64,000 nucleotides of DNA from Tetrastigma voinierianum (taxonomy: Eukaryota > Streptophyta > Magnoliopsida > Vitales > Vitaceae). Numbering within the stretch: the stretch's first letter is position 1; each line of letters starts with the position of its first letter. The DNA is taken from positions 62,001 through 126,000 of the forward strand of contig JAEQBH010000195.1 of the NCBI GenBank assembly GCA_016808115.1, read 5' to 3'. The translations under genes were made by a program, and so were the position numbers. The notes beneath the pieces are model-generated. The model was not told the DNA's origin. It ran no database searches and saw only the letters and a list, made by a program, of their open reading frames with translations. Below are positions 32,087 through 42,192 of the stretch, in pieces.

Positions 32087-32967
32087 GATGCAAGGTTGGG
32101 GCCGTGGATGATCCCGAGAAGTTTAGGTAAGTCAAAATATGGGTTTGGGGTAGTTTTCTTGGGCCAAAATAGGTTATGGACGAATTTTGGAGATTTTCTA
32201 AGTTAAGAAAGGTGTATTTATGGTATATAAGGGGAAAAGGGTATTTAGGAAGGTTTTAGTAGTATGGAACAAGATTTGGAAAGTTTTGGGTTGAGGTTGA
32301 AAATTTGATGGAAAGTAGAGTTTGCTTTTTCGTGGTTATAGGTTTAATGAAGCGATCCACACCAAAGATGGATGATGAAGTGAAGGTGCCCGATCAACTA
32401 TGGACGGGTTGATTGATAAATGGGACAAAGACCGCCACGAGAATTCACCAAGGTATAGAAGCCACGAACTGGGTCCCCGAGAGTCCACCCAAGAGATAAG
32501 AGAACAAGAGAACTCTTAAAGAAATCGAAAATATTAGTAAATTTGACCCGATTCCCAGACTACATTATGGGAGTATATATAGCCTCGTACTTTCTAAATC
32601 AAAAAGCAACTTCTACTTTAGCTAGGAAAAGAAACTTTCTAAATTACAAGCAACTCCTAAAAGAAACTTTCTAAAATAATTAAGCAAACTCTAAAATAAA
32701 CAAAGCAAATCTTCCTAAAATAAATAAAGCAAACTTTCTAAAATAAATAAAACAAATCTTAGTAAAATAAATAAAACAAATGGCTCTAAAATTAATATGG
32801 CGGCTCCATCGGGGTTTGTCAAGTCGACCACGTTTTTGCCTTCCAAGGCTGAATGAGGTCAAGGAGATTTCACATGTATTCAATGCGTCTTGACCTCCCA
32901 GTCAATTCTTCAATAATTAGAATTTGAATTCCCGATGTTCGGTGTGTTTATAGAAACCATAGCATCC
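32087..32967 (-). repeat. Family B 3' LTR
   Basis: 881 bp, from GGATGC (minus-strand start at 32967) to TTGCATCA (32087). The TATA-like run is near 32572-32580. It differs from the 5' LTR of the same element by many 1-5 nt indels. Confidence 0.85.
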
Positions 32968-33049
32968 AATCATAAATTTGGGAAAAAGACTTGCCCTCGA
33001 GTCTTCATAGTGATAAGCCCTCGAGTCCTTAACATTGAACATTGAAAGT

Positions 33050-34060
33050 ATTTCCATATTCGTCGCAGCGCAACATGGGCATTTACTCTCCCGATTTTCT
33101 CACATAATCTTGAAAGAGACCATCACCGCCCAGCTTGAGCTTTCCAAACTTTCTGGTGGAAACATCCTTGCGAAGATGTACCCAAACCAATTCATGACCT
33201 CGAACTTCGACATACTTGCGGCGATCTATTTGCTTGTTCCACATATTTAGCATTCTTCTTCTCAATCTTCAAGCGAACTTCTTCATGCGACTTCTTGATC
33301 TCTTTGGCTCTAACCCCGTCTCCACTAAATTGTTGAATAGTCGGATGGGGTGCTAATTCCATGGAGTCCAATCGGTTTGTAGTCCTGGAACTACCTCAAA
33401 TGGGCTTTTCCCCATGAGTTAAATGCATGGACTATTGTAGAAGCCAAACTCAATTTGAGGTAGAATCAAATCCCATTGTTTCACGTTCTTTCCCACATAG
33501 CTCCTTGTAAATTTCCCAAGCTTATTAGTAACCGGTTTGACCATGGAGTTTGAGGGTGATAAGAGGTACTAAGCGGTAAAGAAGTCCCCGATTTTTCCAC
33601 GAGTTCTCGAAGTGACTAGAAACTTAGAGTCTCGTCTGAAACCATAGTCTTGGGAATACCATGTAGACGCACAATCTCTTTGTGAAGTACAAGTCGGCAA
33701 CATCTGAAGCATCATTAGACTTGTTGCATGGTACAAAGTGAGCCATCTTTGAAAACCTGTCAGCGACCACTAGAATCGAATCTTTGTTTCTTTGTGTTCT
33801 AGGTAATCTAAAACAAAATCCAAGCTTACCTCCTCCCATGGCATATTTGGAATTGGCAATGGTGTATATAGTCTGCATTGTTTCCATGAGTTTAGCCATC
33901 ATGCACACAACACACTTCTTGGCGAATCTAGCGATGTCTTTCTCTAGCTTAGGCGAAAAAAGTTTGCCTTCACTAGAAATTTAAGGTTTTGCTTCACCAA
34001 AGTGTCTCCTAATGTTTCACCACATGCAACTCATCCTAGAATACTCAATCTCAGGAACAA
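33050..34060 (-). pseudogene. Family B integrase
   Basis: HHCC domain at about 34060-33880 (HLGGH-like and CVVCMMAK phrases), then a core with LPRTQRNKDSILVVADRFSK, MAHFVPCNKSNDA and the ADLYFTK block (33830-33690). The segment that holds the 64-bp SINE patch source is at about 33530-33465. The C-terminal module VWVHLRKDVSTRKFGKLKLG lies at 33190-33130. No chromodomain is visible. Confidence 0.8.
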
Positions 34061-34299
34061 GGCAGGGATGCATAGAGTGTTTCCTTTAAAGAAAAGCGAT
34101 CCATCCTTACAAAATCCTTGAAAGGCTTGTCGGCGCATACCTTCCATATTTCACCAAAATCCCATCCTCCTCGTATAGTTCTTTCCAACATCGAATCTGA
34201 CTACTTGGACTTGCATGGAGTCAGCAGGGCATGTCTCTACTCAAGGCATCCGCAACAACGATTATGAACACCGCTTTATGCTTGATTGTGAAGTTGTCT

Positions 34300-34680
34300 G
34301 GCTTGTAAGAATTCCACCCATGTCAGCGTGTCTTGATTCAACTTGTGCGGTAGTTGATGAATTTTAGTGCTTCATGATACGAGAAGAAAAGCCGCAAATG
34401 GCTTGTAAAGCAAGTATTGACTTAATGAAATAAGCTCTATAGATAGCATAAAACTCCTTGTCATAGGTGGAGTACTTCCTTTTGCTTCATTTAACTTCTC
34501 ACTAAAGAAAGCAATGAGTGGCTTCCTTCTTGACTAAGGGCGGCACCAATCCGACTTGAGATGCATCATCTACTTGAAGACTTTGTTGAAATCGGTAAAA
34601 CCAAACATGGGAGCTTGATTACTTTCTTCTTAATCAACTCGAAGCTTTCTTCGGCAACACTAGTCCACTTGAATTTATGC
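34300..34680 (-). pseudogene. Family B RNase H
   Basis: Colinear with 9700-10170: ESFELIKK-like residues near 34650, a degraded CDASQVG phrase near 34570, KPLIAFFSEKLN near 34520-34490, and LNQDTLT-like residues near 34340. Frameshifted throughout. Confidence 0.75.
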
Positions 34681-34759
34681 TTTAAGCATTCGATTCTGAG
34701 GCTATTATAGAGCTAAATCCACAGACAAATCTCCTATAAAAGAGACTAGCCCATGAAAG

Positions 34760-35430
34760 CTTCTCACGTCTGGATCGAGCTAGGAATTTCAAGCCAATTA
34801 AATGTCGCCTCTATCTTGCTCCGGTCCATCTCAATTCCATCTTTAGTAACCACATAACCAAGAAATATGATTCTGTCGGCATAGAAGTCACACTTCTTCA
34901 AGTTGACAAATAATCGTTGCTCCCTTAGGATAGAGAACAATTGCCTCAGGCTGCTCAAGTGCTCCATCAATTTTTGCTATAGATCAAAATATCATCAAAG
35001 TATACCACCCACCAAAATTTCAATGCATGGCTTAAGGATATGATTCATAAACCTCATAAAAGTGCTAGGGGCATTGGATAGTCGAATGGCATCACCATCC
35101 TCATAGAAGTCCGTCGAGTTTTAAAGGCAATTCTTCCATTCATCTCGCTACCACCATCTAGATTTGATGTCATCCACTCCTCAAATCAATCTTCGAAAAG
35201 ATGGATGCACCACCAAGTTGATCGGCCAAATCATCAGTCTTGGAATGCGTCGATATTCGATGGCCAATCTTGTTGGTAATCTCTTATCAACTTTACACAT
35301 CCTCAAAGATCCATCCTTCTTTGGTACTAAGCGGGCGGGAAACCGCAAGGGCTCTTACTCTCGAATAAGCCCTTTGTTGAAGCGACTCATCAACTTGTCT
35401 TGTAAGCTCTTCATGTTCTTTAGGACTCAT
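34760..35430 (-). pseudogene. Family B reverse transcriptase
   Basis: RMSPKEHEEL near 35430-35400, SKIDLR.G near 35190, a degraded FMRFMNHIL near 35065-35040, YFD.IL.YS near 35010-34980 (catalytic box present but frameshifted), and the open piece 34970-34764 with LRQLFSILREQRLFVNLKKC and GYVVTKDGIEMDRSKIEA. Dead by frameshifts. Confidence 0.8.
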
Positions 35431-35959
35431 CCTATGGTAGGTTTATTGGGCAAACGAGAACTGATACGAGGTCTATTTGATGTTAGAATATCTCTGCATA
35501 GGGAGGCTGACCCGTGTGGAATCTCCTCGGGGTACTACATCGACAAATTCTGCGGAATTGGCTCTACTTCTTTTTGGGATCTCCTTCTCACTTTCGGTTT
35601 CTTGATAGCAACCAAGGCCATCACATCGAACAGGATCCGTTTCTTTCTCAATTTCAGTTTTAATGACAAAGAATTTTTGCTCTGCTTGGTTTGGAGGGAA
35701 TTTGGAGCAATTCTTAGGTTTCAACGGTCTTTAAGACAATTTTGGCCATCCTTGAGGAATACGTAAGTGTTCTTGACCATCATAAATGACCTTCCTATCA
35801 TATTGCCATGGCCTCCCAGTAGCGAAGCAAACATCATTTAGATTAACATCACACCATACCTCGTCACGGTAGTGCTTTCCAGTGTAAAGGAATAGGCACC
35901 TATGCTTTACCTTGATATCACTACCCTCTTGAAGCCGGTATTTATAGGGTTCGGATGTG

Positions 35960-37200
35960 GATCATCTTCAAATCAAGCTTTTGCACCATCTCGAAAAACA
36001 CAATTCTCGAAGCTCCACTATCAATAATAACTAAACAAACCTGTCCTTAGATGTGCACTTTGTGTGAAAGACATTGGACCGCCTTGATTCTCCTCGCTAC
36101 TTGGCACTTTATCTTAAGACTTCTTTGAACAAAGCCCCAGGAAGTCCATGGTCGGAGCATAGTAAGCTCATCCTTATCTTAAATGGTCGGATTGATTCAC
36201 CTCTTGACGTCTTCTTCCTCGACTTCATATTCTTCATTAGGGCAACCACTCGTCGGTTAGGACATTAGAGAGCTATATGCCCAAATCAGTGGCATTTAAA
36301 ACCTTGCCTTGACTTAGAGGTAGACTCTTCTTTTGGCTTGTGCCTTCACCTTTACTTGAGGTTTAAGGGTGGTTTTTAGCCTTTACTAGGACCTTGAGTC
36401 GAATTCTTGATAAATCCTTCTTTAATCCGATTTGTAGTAAAACCCCATACTTGTTTGGAGCCTCGAAACTTTAAGGCAAGCTTTATCACATCTTGAAGAG
36501 TATTATAGCAAGCTGCAATTGAGCGGTTTTGAAATTTCGAACCTCAGGCAGTAATTAGCGGGCTATGGGTGCTCCTCGGCCTCTTGTGAGAGTCTCCTTT
36601 GATCATGGGATTTTCAAACTCGGCTGAATGCTCCTCCGCGGTCAGTTCTGCTCAGCCCAGTCACAGGCATGAGGGAGATATCTTGGCGATAGTGGAAGGG
36701 AAGATACTTCCTTTAGTTCTCTTTCTTCATCTTTTCCCAAGTTTCAATCTTTTTCTTGTCATCTCTCGTGGCGCCTCTTTAAATTTCCCACCAAAAGAAG
36801 CATTCTTGCGCATCTTGATAACCACCAACTTCACCTTTGTAGCTACTCGGGATCATAATATTCAAAGACACTAAACGGTATTAAGCCAATCCAAGAAGTC
36901 ATCGGCGCTATTCTTCCTTCAAATTAGGAATATCAAACTTGGATTGAATGCGGAACTTTCATCGTGTCGTTTCTCATAGTAATCATCATCGCGATATCAA
37001 TCTTCATACCTTCCCCCATAATCATAGTCTCTTGAATGCTTATCTTTAGGCTTATTGCACCTCAAGTAATTTCGAACTTGGCTAGGTAGCTGGTTCCTCG
37101 TCAAAACTTTCATCACCTTCACCTTCCATGAAGGTCTTTATGCATCATAGGATCATCATTGATAGCCATCTTGCTTTTGTAGGCGAACCATAAATTCAAG
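35960..37200 (-). pseudogene. Family B gag, zinc knuckle and protease
   Basis: The gag start region is near 37170 (MAINDDP-like), with a capsid helix YLPFHYRQDISL at about 36700. A degraded CFKC..FGHIA..CPNRRV zinc knuckle lies at about 36300-36240. The protease active-site region, encoding DSGAS within IIDSGAS..VFFEM, is near 36035-36000. The frame is broken many times. Gag packages RNA; the aspartic protease would process the polyprotein. Confidence 0.65.
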
Positions 37201-37310
37201 ATCGGCCGTGCGTTTTGCAATGGGGATTGAGAACCACTTGAACCATGATTAGGACTCTTGTCTCCGGAACAAGAATACTCTTTAGCTTATGATCGGCCGT
37301 CAATCCTTGA

Positions 37311-37323
37311 GCTCACGATACCA
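37311..37323 (-). promoter_or_regulatory. Primer-binding site of family B
   Basis: TGGTATCGTGAGC on the minus strand, three bases after the 5' LTR end. It matches the initiator tRNA-Met complement (TGGTATC.GAGC) with one extra base. Confidence 0.75.
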
Positions 37324-37326
37324 CTT

Positions 37327-38229
37327 TGATGTGAGTTGGGGCCAGTGATGGATGATCCGGAAGTTCGTGGGGATCAAAATATGGGTTTGGGGTAGTTTCT
37401 TGGGCCCGAAAATAGGTTATGGACAGATTTTGGAGATTTTCTAAGTTAAGAAAGGTGATTTTATGGTATAGGGAAAGGGAGTATTTAGGAAGGTTTGGTA
37501 ATATGGAACATAAGATTTGGAAAGTTTGGGTTGAGTTGAAAATATGGTTATGGAAAGTTTAGAAAAGATGAGATGGTGATGGAAGTGAGGTTTGCACAAG
37601 AGTGGTTGCCGTTTAATGACGATCCACACAAGATGGATGATGAAGTAGAAGCGCCACAATCAACTATGGACGGTTGATTGATAAATGGAACAGACTTCGC
37701 CACGAGGGTCACCAGATAGAAGCCCTGAACTGGGTCCCAGGGAATCCACTTGAGATAAGAGAGCAAGAGAACTCTTAAAAGAAATCTGAAAATATTATTA
37801 AATTTGGGCGATTCCCAAAGACTACATTATGAGGGTATATATGGCCTCATACTTTCTAAATCAAAAAAACCTTCTCTTTAACTAGGAAAAGAAACTCTAG
37901 AGTACAAAAAAGCAACTCTAAAGAAAACTTTCTAAAATAATTAAGCAAACTTTCTAAAAATAAACAAAGCAAATCTTCCTAAAATAAATAAACAAACTTT
38001 CTAAAATAAAATAAAGCAAATCTTAGTAAAAAATAAATAAACAAACTTTAAAATTAATATGGCGGCTCCCGTCGGGGTTTGTCCAAGTCGACCGTTTTTG
38101 CCTTCCACGAGAGCCGAATGAGGTCGAAAGGAGTTTTGTGTATTGATGCGTCTTGACCTCCCAATCCAATTCTTCAATAATTAGGGTTGAATTCCCAATG
38201 TTCGATTGTGTTTATGAGCTCCTGCATCG
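37327..38229 (-). repeat. Family B 5' LTR
   Basis: 903 bp, ending CAACTCACATCA next to the PBS. The TATA-like TATATATACCC.CAT region is near 37834-37845. Its outer end CGATGCAGGAGCTC (38229 leftwards) matches the start of the B LTR at 12986. Confidence 0.85.
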
Positions 38230-39575
38230 GTCGTAAAGATCCTTTCCCCAAGGGAGGATTGGACCCAGGGGTTCAAAATAACCATAAGAAAGTCAGGCAC
38301 CATTACACTCTATGCCTGATAAAGGGTCTCACCCTATCCCTCAACTAAAGAATCTTCCGCCAGCTCCAAGAACATCTCGAAGGAATCTTGGCATTCCAGA
38401 TACTGCCTTGCCTCAATAAAACCTCCCGCACCCAAGCCACCCAACTAGAGACCTTCCTATAGAACAAATTCCATATGTGCTTCATGATAGCGACATCATT
38501 CCAATCCTTAATACGATGCGGACAAGACCACGAATCCTCCTTAGGGCCGGAAGATTTTCGGCCCTTTATAGCTCAGGGCATTCACATGCTTTGCCCGAGC
38601 CATAAACCAGATTAAAAATTTGTTGATCTTATGTTAAACTTAGGGATGATGAACATGTTTGCACCCGATATACGTTTGAATGCTATAAAGAACTAAGGAT
38701 ATAGGCTATGACCTACATGAAGGAAGGGATCTATTGGTCCCTAGGCGAGATCATAGCCATAATCTTATCAAAAGTGGTTGGCCGTCCAGTGAGAACGGCT
38801 TGGAGGAGATGGCGGAACACCCCAGTATTTCTTCGTGACTCCCGGACAAACCCACGAGTCATGTTGGGATAGTAAGCTTTAACTTTGTCATTAACCCACG
38901 CGAGAACACAACACTCTTCTGCTTATTAACTTGCATTCCCAAGAATGCCTCAAACTTTGCCAGCTCATCCATAGTATTTTGTACACTAGTCGCATTTCGT
39001 TTGTGAGATAAAAAAATATCCTTCGATAAACCGCAGTGTGAGAGATTGATCAAAACTACATTTCGGGTGGAAATCGAAAACTAGGATGGAGGAAACTAGC
39101 CTTAGATAGGGATCTCAGAAGGCTTCCCATAGCAATAAGAAACGAGAAGAAAGGGGATAAAGGGGTCCCTTGACGAACCCCCTCTTGCTAAAAAAACCCT
39201 AGTAAGCTCCGTTAACGGATAGAAAACTTAGGAATTAGTGATGCGAGAGCCTTAATACACCTCAAAAAGGATAGAAGAGTACCCTTAGCGGCTAAAATGT
39301 CCAAGATGCGGCCAGTCTTATGAGGTCATAGGCCTTCTTGAGATCGATCTTAGAGCACATCTTGGGGCCCGAGTCATAGTGATAGTTTTTCATCGCTCAC
39401 AGTGAGGAGGATGTTGTGTTATGCTACGACCATGAGAGCGAAAGCTTTACGACGAGGGCGAATTATATCTGGAAGGCAAGCAATTACGGCGCAATAATCT
39501 TTGAAATGAACTTGTAGATATTATATAGTCCCATATTATCTCTTGGACTCTAGATCAGCCCAGGTTTCCAGCATA
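38230..39575 (-). pseudogene. LINE reverse transcriptase, minus strand, 5'-truncated
   Basis: From 39575 leftwards: a degraded CCNTIYK..SKII region (39535-39490), KIDLKKAYDLI near 39345-39310, a G.RQGTPLSPFLL-like phrase (39180-39140), and the post-RT block FEAFLGMQVNKQKSVVFSRG (38960-38900). Towards 38240 it reads LWHD..NPVGP..PWGKRI-like residues and continues beyond the B element at 32086. It starts abruptly at the head-to-head junction. Confidence 0.75.
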
Positions 39576-40380
39576 GCTCTTTTTGGAACCACTTTAGACG
39601 AATCTTTGGTTGTTAGTGGCACTGTCGATTTGGTTTCCCCAAGCCATCAGGAGGCATGCTTTCATTGTCTGGCTGGTCGTACAGAACAGATTGGTTACCC
39701 AGGATAAGCTTCTCAAGTGGGGTCTCACCAGCTCTATATCTTGTGTATTTTGTCGTGCTAATGTTAAAGATAGGAACCACTTATTCTTTGGTTGCCATTT
39801 CACAAATGCATTCGCGAGAGGATTCTATGGTCAAAGGTCTCTAACTCCGAGGAACTGGGAGAAACGACTCTGTGGGTAATTGCCAACAAGGGAAAGTCCT
39901 TCTCACTCTATTACAAGGAAGATCATGGTGGTGCTACTATCTACCATTCAGGGGTCATCTACGTAGAATTCATGAGAACAACTATGCTCCACCGATACTA
40001 TTTTTCACCTCATTTGTGACGATGTTAGACTTCGTATTTCGGGGTCTCCGTATGTTGTTGATAGTCCCAAGCAAACGTATCAATGTGTGAGAGAGATGGT
40101 CCTTCCCTATTAGTATTTTATCTCCCGGTAGGTCGATGCTTGATTTGTGATCGGCTGGGCCTTCGCCTGCCAGGGCGGGTCTCCGTGGTGTTTCTTGCCC
40201 GATTGTGGGCCTGCGGTCTTTGTTGGTGGCCTCAGGTTGTTCTCGTTGTTGGCCCGTCTTATATTTATAGGAGGTGCCGTCCCGCTTTTTCTTTGCTTGG
40301 CTAGCTCCTAGCCCGTTCTTGTATTTCTTTCTTTGTCAAGGCCGTCCCTTTGGTAATAAATTCTAATTATCCAAAAAATA
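39576..40380 (+). mobile_element. LINE 3' end (zf-RVT, 3' UTR, tail)
   Basis: IWFPQAIRRHAFIVWLVVQN and RLVTQDKLLKWG (39628-39720) then SISCVFCRANVKDRNHLFFG identify zf-RVT. The C-terminal tail and 3' UTR follow, with the GGAGGTGCCGTCC block near 40269 and TTCTAATTATCCAAAAAA at 40360-40377. It abuts a minus-strand LINE RT at its left end. Confidence 0.85.
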
Positions 40381-41601
40381 TTAGAGCTTATACCCGTAAA
40401 AGTCAGATCTTTGCTCCGATTCAGAGGCCCTCTGAGTGACATAGGATAGAGATTCTTGGGAGTAAATGGCAGTAACTTAGGGTATGTTAGACTAATATTA
40501 TGGAACTAATGAACTCTACAAGATTTTTTTTTTTTTTTTTTGATAACCAAGGGGTGATCGGTCCGCTTACGCATCCCCATAATCCCCTTGGGGCCCCGGA
40601 GAACCGACCGGGGTAATCCTCCCCACACCGGGGGGAATTCCCTGTCCCCGGAGACTCAACCCGGGATCCCGCCTTTATGAGGCAAGGCCCTAGGCCAACC
40701 GAGCTCCCTGTGAGGGATTAAAAGATTATTTCGATAGATCACTAATTTACTCATGGTGTGGGATTAATTAGTTGATGTATCAGTTAATGTTTAGAGGTCT
40801 CACCTCAATCTGAAAGAATGACCTTGATCCAGTGTTAGCATAGATTTAATCAAGGAGAGAGAACTTTATTAGATTTGATGGCTGAGCTACCAATTACATT
40901 GGAGAAGGCTTGCATTGTCCTGTCTATGGGGTCAAGAATTCTTCAGTCTTAAGAAATGGTTGTGAAGTATTGGAAAAGAAAAACTATCAAATATTAAAGA
41001 GGGGTAGATTTTACATGTAGCTATTTAGACCCATTTGTCTTGGAATCCAAGGAATATGGTGTGTTAGATAGTGAAATGTGTAGTGTCAGGAGGAATCCAA
41101 GGTTATACTACATTGCTCTTTGACAAATTCAGCATTCAACTCACAAATTCAGCATCCAAGGAAATGCAAATTGATTGTTAAATAATTATCCCCATCCCTA
41201 GTGCCTCTCTTCATACCTTTTAGACTTTAGTAGTTGTTTGCTTGATAGATTTTAGAATTAGTTGATCAGTTTTAAATAAGTTTTTATTTCAGTTAAATAG
41301 ATTTTATTCGATATCCTATTTGGTCGCCTAAATAGTTAAGAACCCTTGTAATCGAGGTGCTCAAATTCCAATTAGAGAGAACCTCCAATCCTCGTGGGTA
41401 CGATATCCAAGACTTCTAGAGTCCACTTTATTCCTTGTATAACTTGTGACCTGTGCACTTTTGGGGAAAAGTGGGATTGTGCGTTATAATACTTTTCATT
41501 TCGCCAGCATATTTACTTTTTAAAAATCATTTTTTTTTACCACATTCACTCCCTTGGTCATATTTTCATATATAATACATCATTAGATCTTTACAAGTTC
41601 T
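40381..41601 (+). mobile_element. Tat/Athila-like LTR region
   Basis: Mostly non-coding. The right part (about 41340-41600) has the CCAATCCTCGTGGGTACGAT phrase and a TGACCTGTGCACTT phrase typical of the R/U5 part of Athila/Tat-like LTRs, and it ends next to a primer-binding site of the same type. The left limit is not clear; 40381-40520 may be older flanking DNA. A SINE interrupts it at 40524-40710. No open frame is recognised. Confidence 0.55.
40524..40710 (-). mobile_element. tRNA-derived SINE, near full length
   Basis: Minus strand: GGGAGCTCGGTTGGCCTAGG (A-box-like, tRNA 5' half), GGGTTGAGTCTCC (B-box-like, about 40650), a GC-rich body with CCCCAAGGGGATTATGGGGA, then GCGTAAGCGGACCGATCACC, CCTTGGTTATC and 18 A (T run at 40524-40541). 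It shares the body and end with the SINE at 10917. Flanks CTACAAGATT and TTAAAAGATT may be a decayed target duplication. A tRNA gene is excluded by the tail and the absence of a cloverleaf 3' half. Confidence 0.88.
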
Positions 41602-41620
41602 TTGGCGCCATAGCCAGGGA
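41602..41620 (+). promoter_or_regulatory. Primer-binding site, Athila/Tat type
   Basis: TTGGCGCCATAGCCAGGGA closely resembles the TGGCGCCGTTGCCGGGGA primer-binding site of Athila/Tat-type elements. It marks 41601 and leftwards as a 5' LTR read on the + strand. Confidence 0.75.
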
Positions 41621-41639
41621 CTTTAGTTAGTCTTTGGTA

Positions 41640-42190
41640 GTCGTGTCGAAAAATTGGTTAACATGACACCAACTCAATGTCGTGACTTCGATTGAAATGA
41701 GCAAGGAAGAAACCCTCAATGTCGCGACATTGACTAAAGGCATTAGAGGGGAACAAGGCAATGTCACAACATCACACTTTTAATGATGCTACATCAGAAA
41801 CCAACCTCAGCAGTCAAGCAACATCATATATTCAATGTCGCAACATCACAACAGCAATGTCGCGATATCATATCCAAGCAGCCAAGGCTAAAACACTGAA
41901 GACATCACATTTGCAATGTTCTGACATCAAGATTGAATGTTGCGATAGCAACGCCTACGAGTTTCGCAAGAACATCGAGCACAACGCTGATATCGCCATG
42001 ACATTACATGGACATTCCAAATTGAGAATGGCCACACTAGTTCCTTAATGTCATAACGCCATAATTCAACCACAACATCAGAATACGATTTCGCGACATC
42101 GCCCATGATTATCGCCAAGACATCGCTTATTAGCTGAATTTTCTTGGGCTTTGGACGTGTTTTCTCGCCTTGTTTTCTAGGCCAATGATT
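41640..42190 (+). repeat. Degenerate TGTCGCGACA palindrome repeats
   Basis: Just downstream of the primer-binding site, variants of AATGTCGCGACAT recur (for example 41721, 41838, 41862, 41938, 42089) with 25-60 nt between them, many decayed by CG to CA or TG changes. The unit resembles the larger array at 54460-55460. The open frame 41761-42048 across it is repeat-derived and not a recognisable protein. Confidence 0.65.
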
Positions 42191-42192
42191 GG

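Larger units (their letters stand above)
32087..38229 (-). mobile_element. Structurally complete Ty3/gypsy element, family B
   Basis: 6143 bp on the minus strand: 5' LTR 37327-38229, PBS 37311-37323, gag, zinc knuckle, protease, RT, RNase H, integrase, 3' LTR 32087-32967. GTCG directly flanks both ends (32083-32086 and 38230-38233), consistent with a target duplication that has lost one base. It sits in a minus-strand LINE whose reading resumes on the other side (AIHRNAL region). All coding frames are broken, so it is structurally complete but dead. Its order is the standard gypsy PR-RT-RH-IN order. Confidence 0.88.

Noticed and set aside
40640..40710. tRNA gene on the minus strand
   Set aside because: A- and B-box-like segments are present but followed by a SINE body and poly(A); no CCA-proximal stem pairs.
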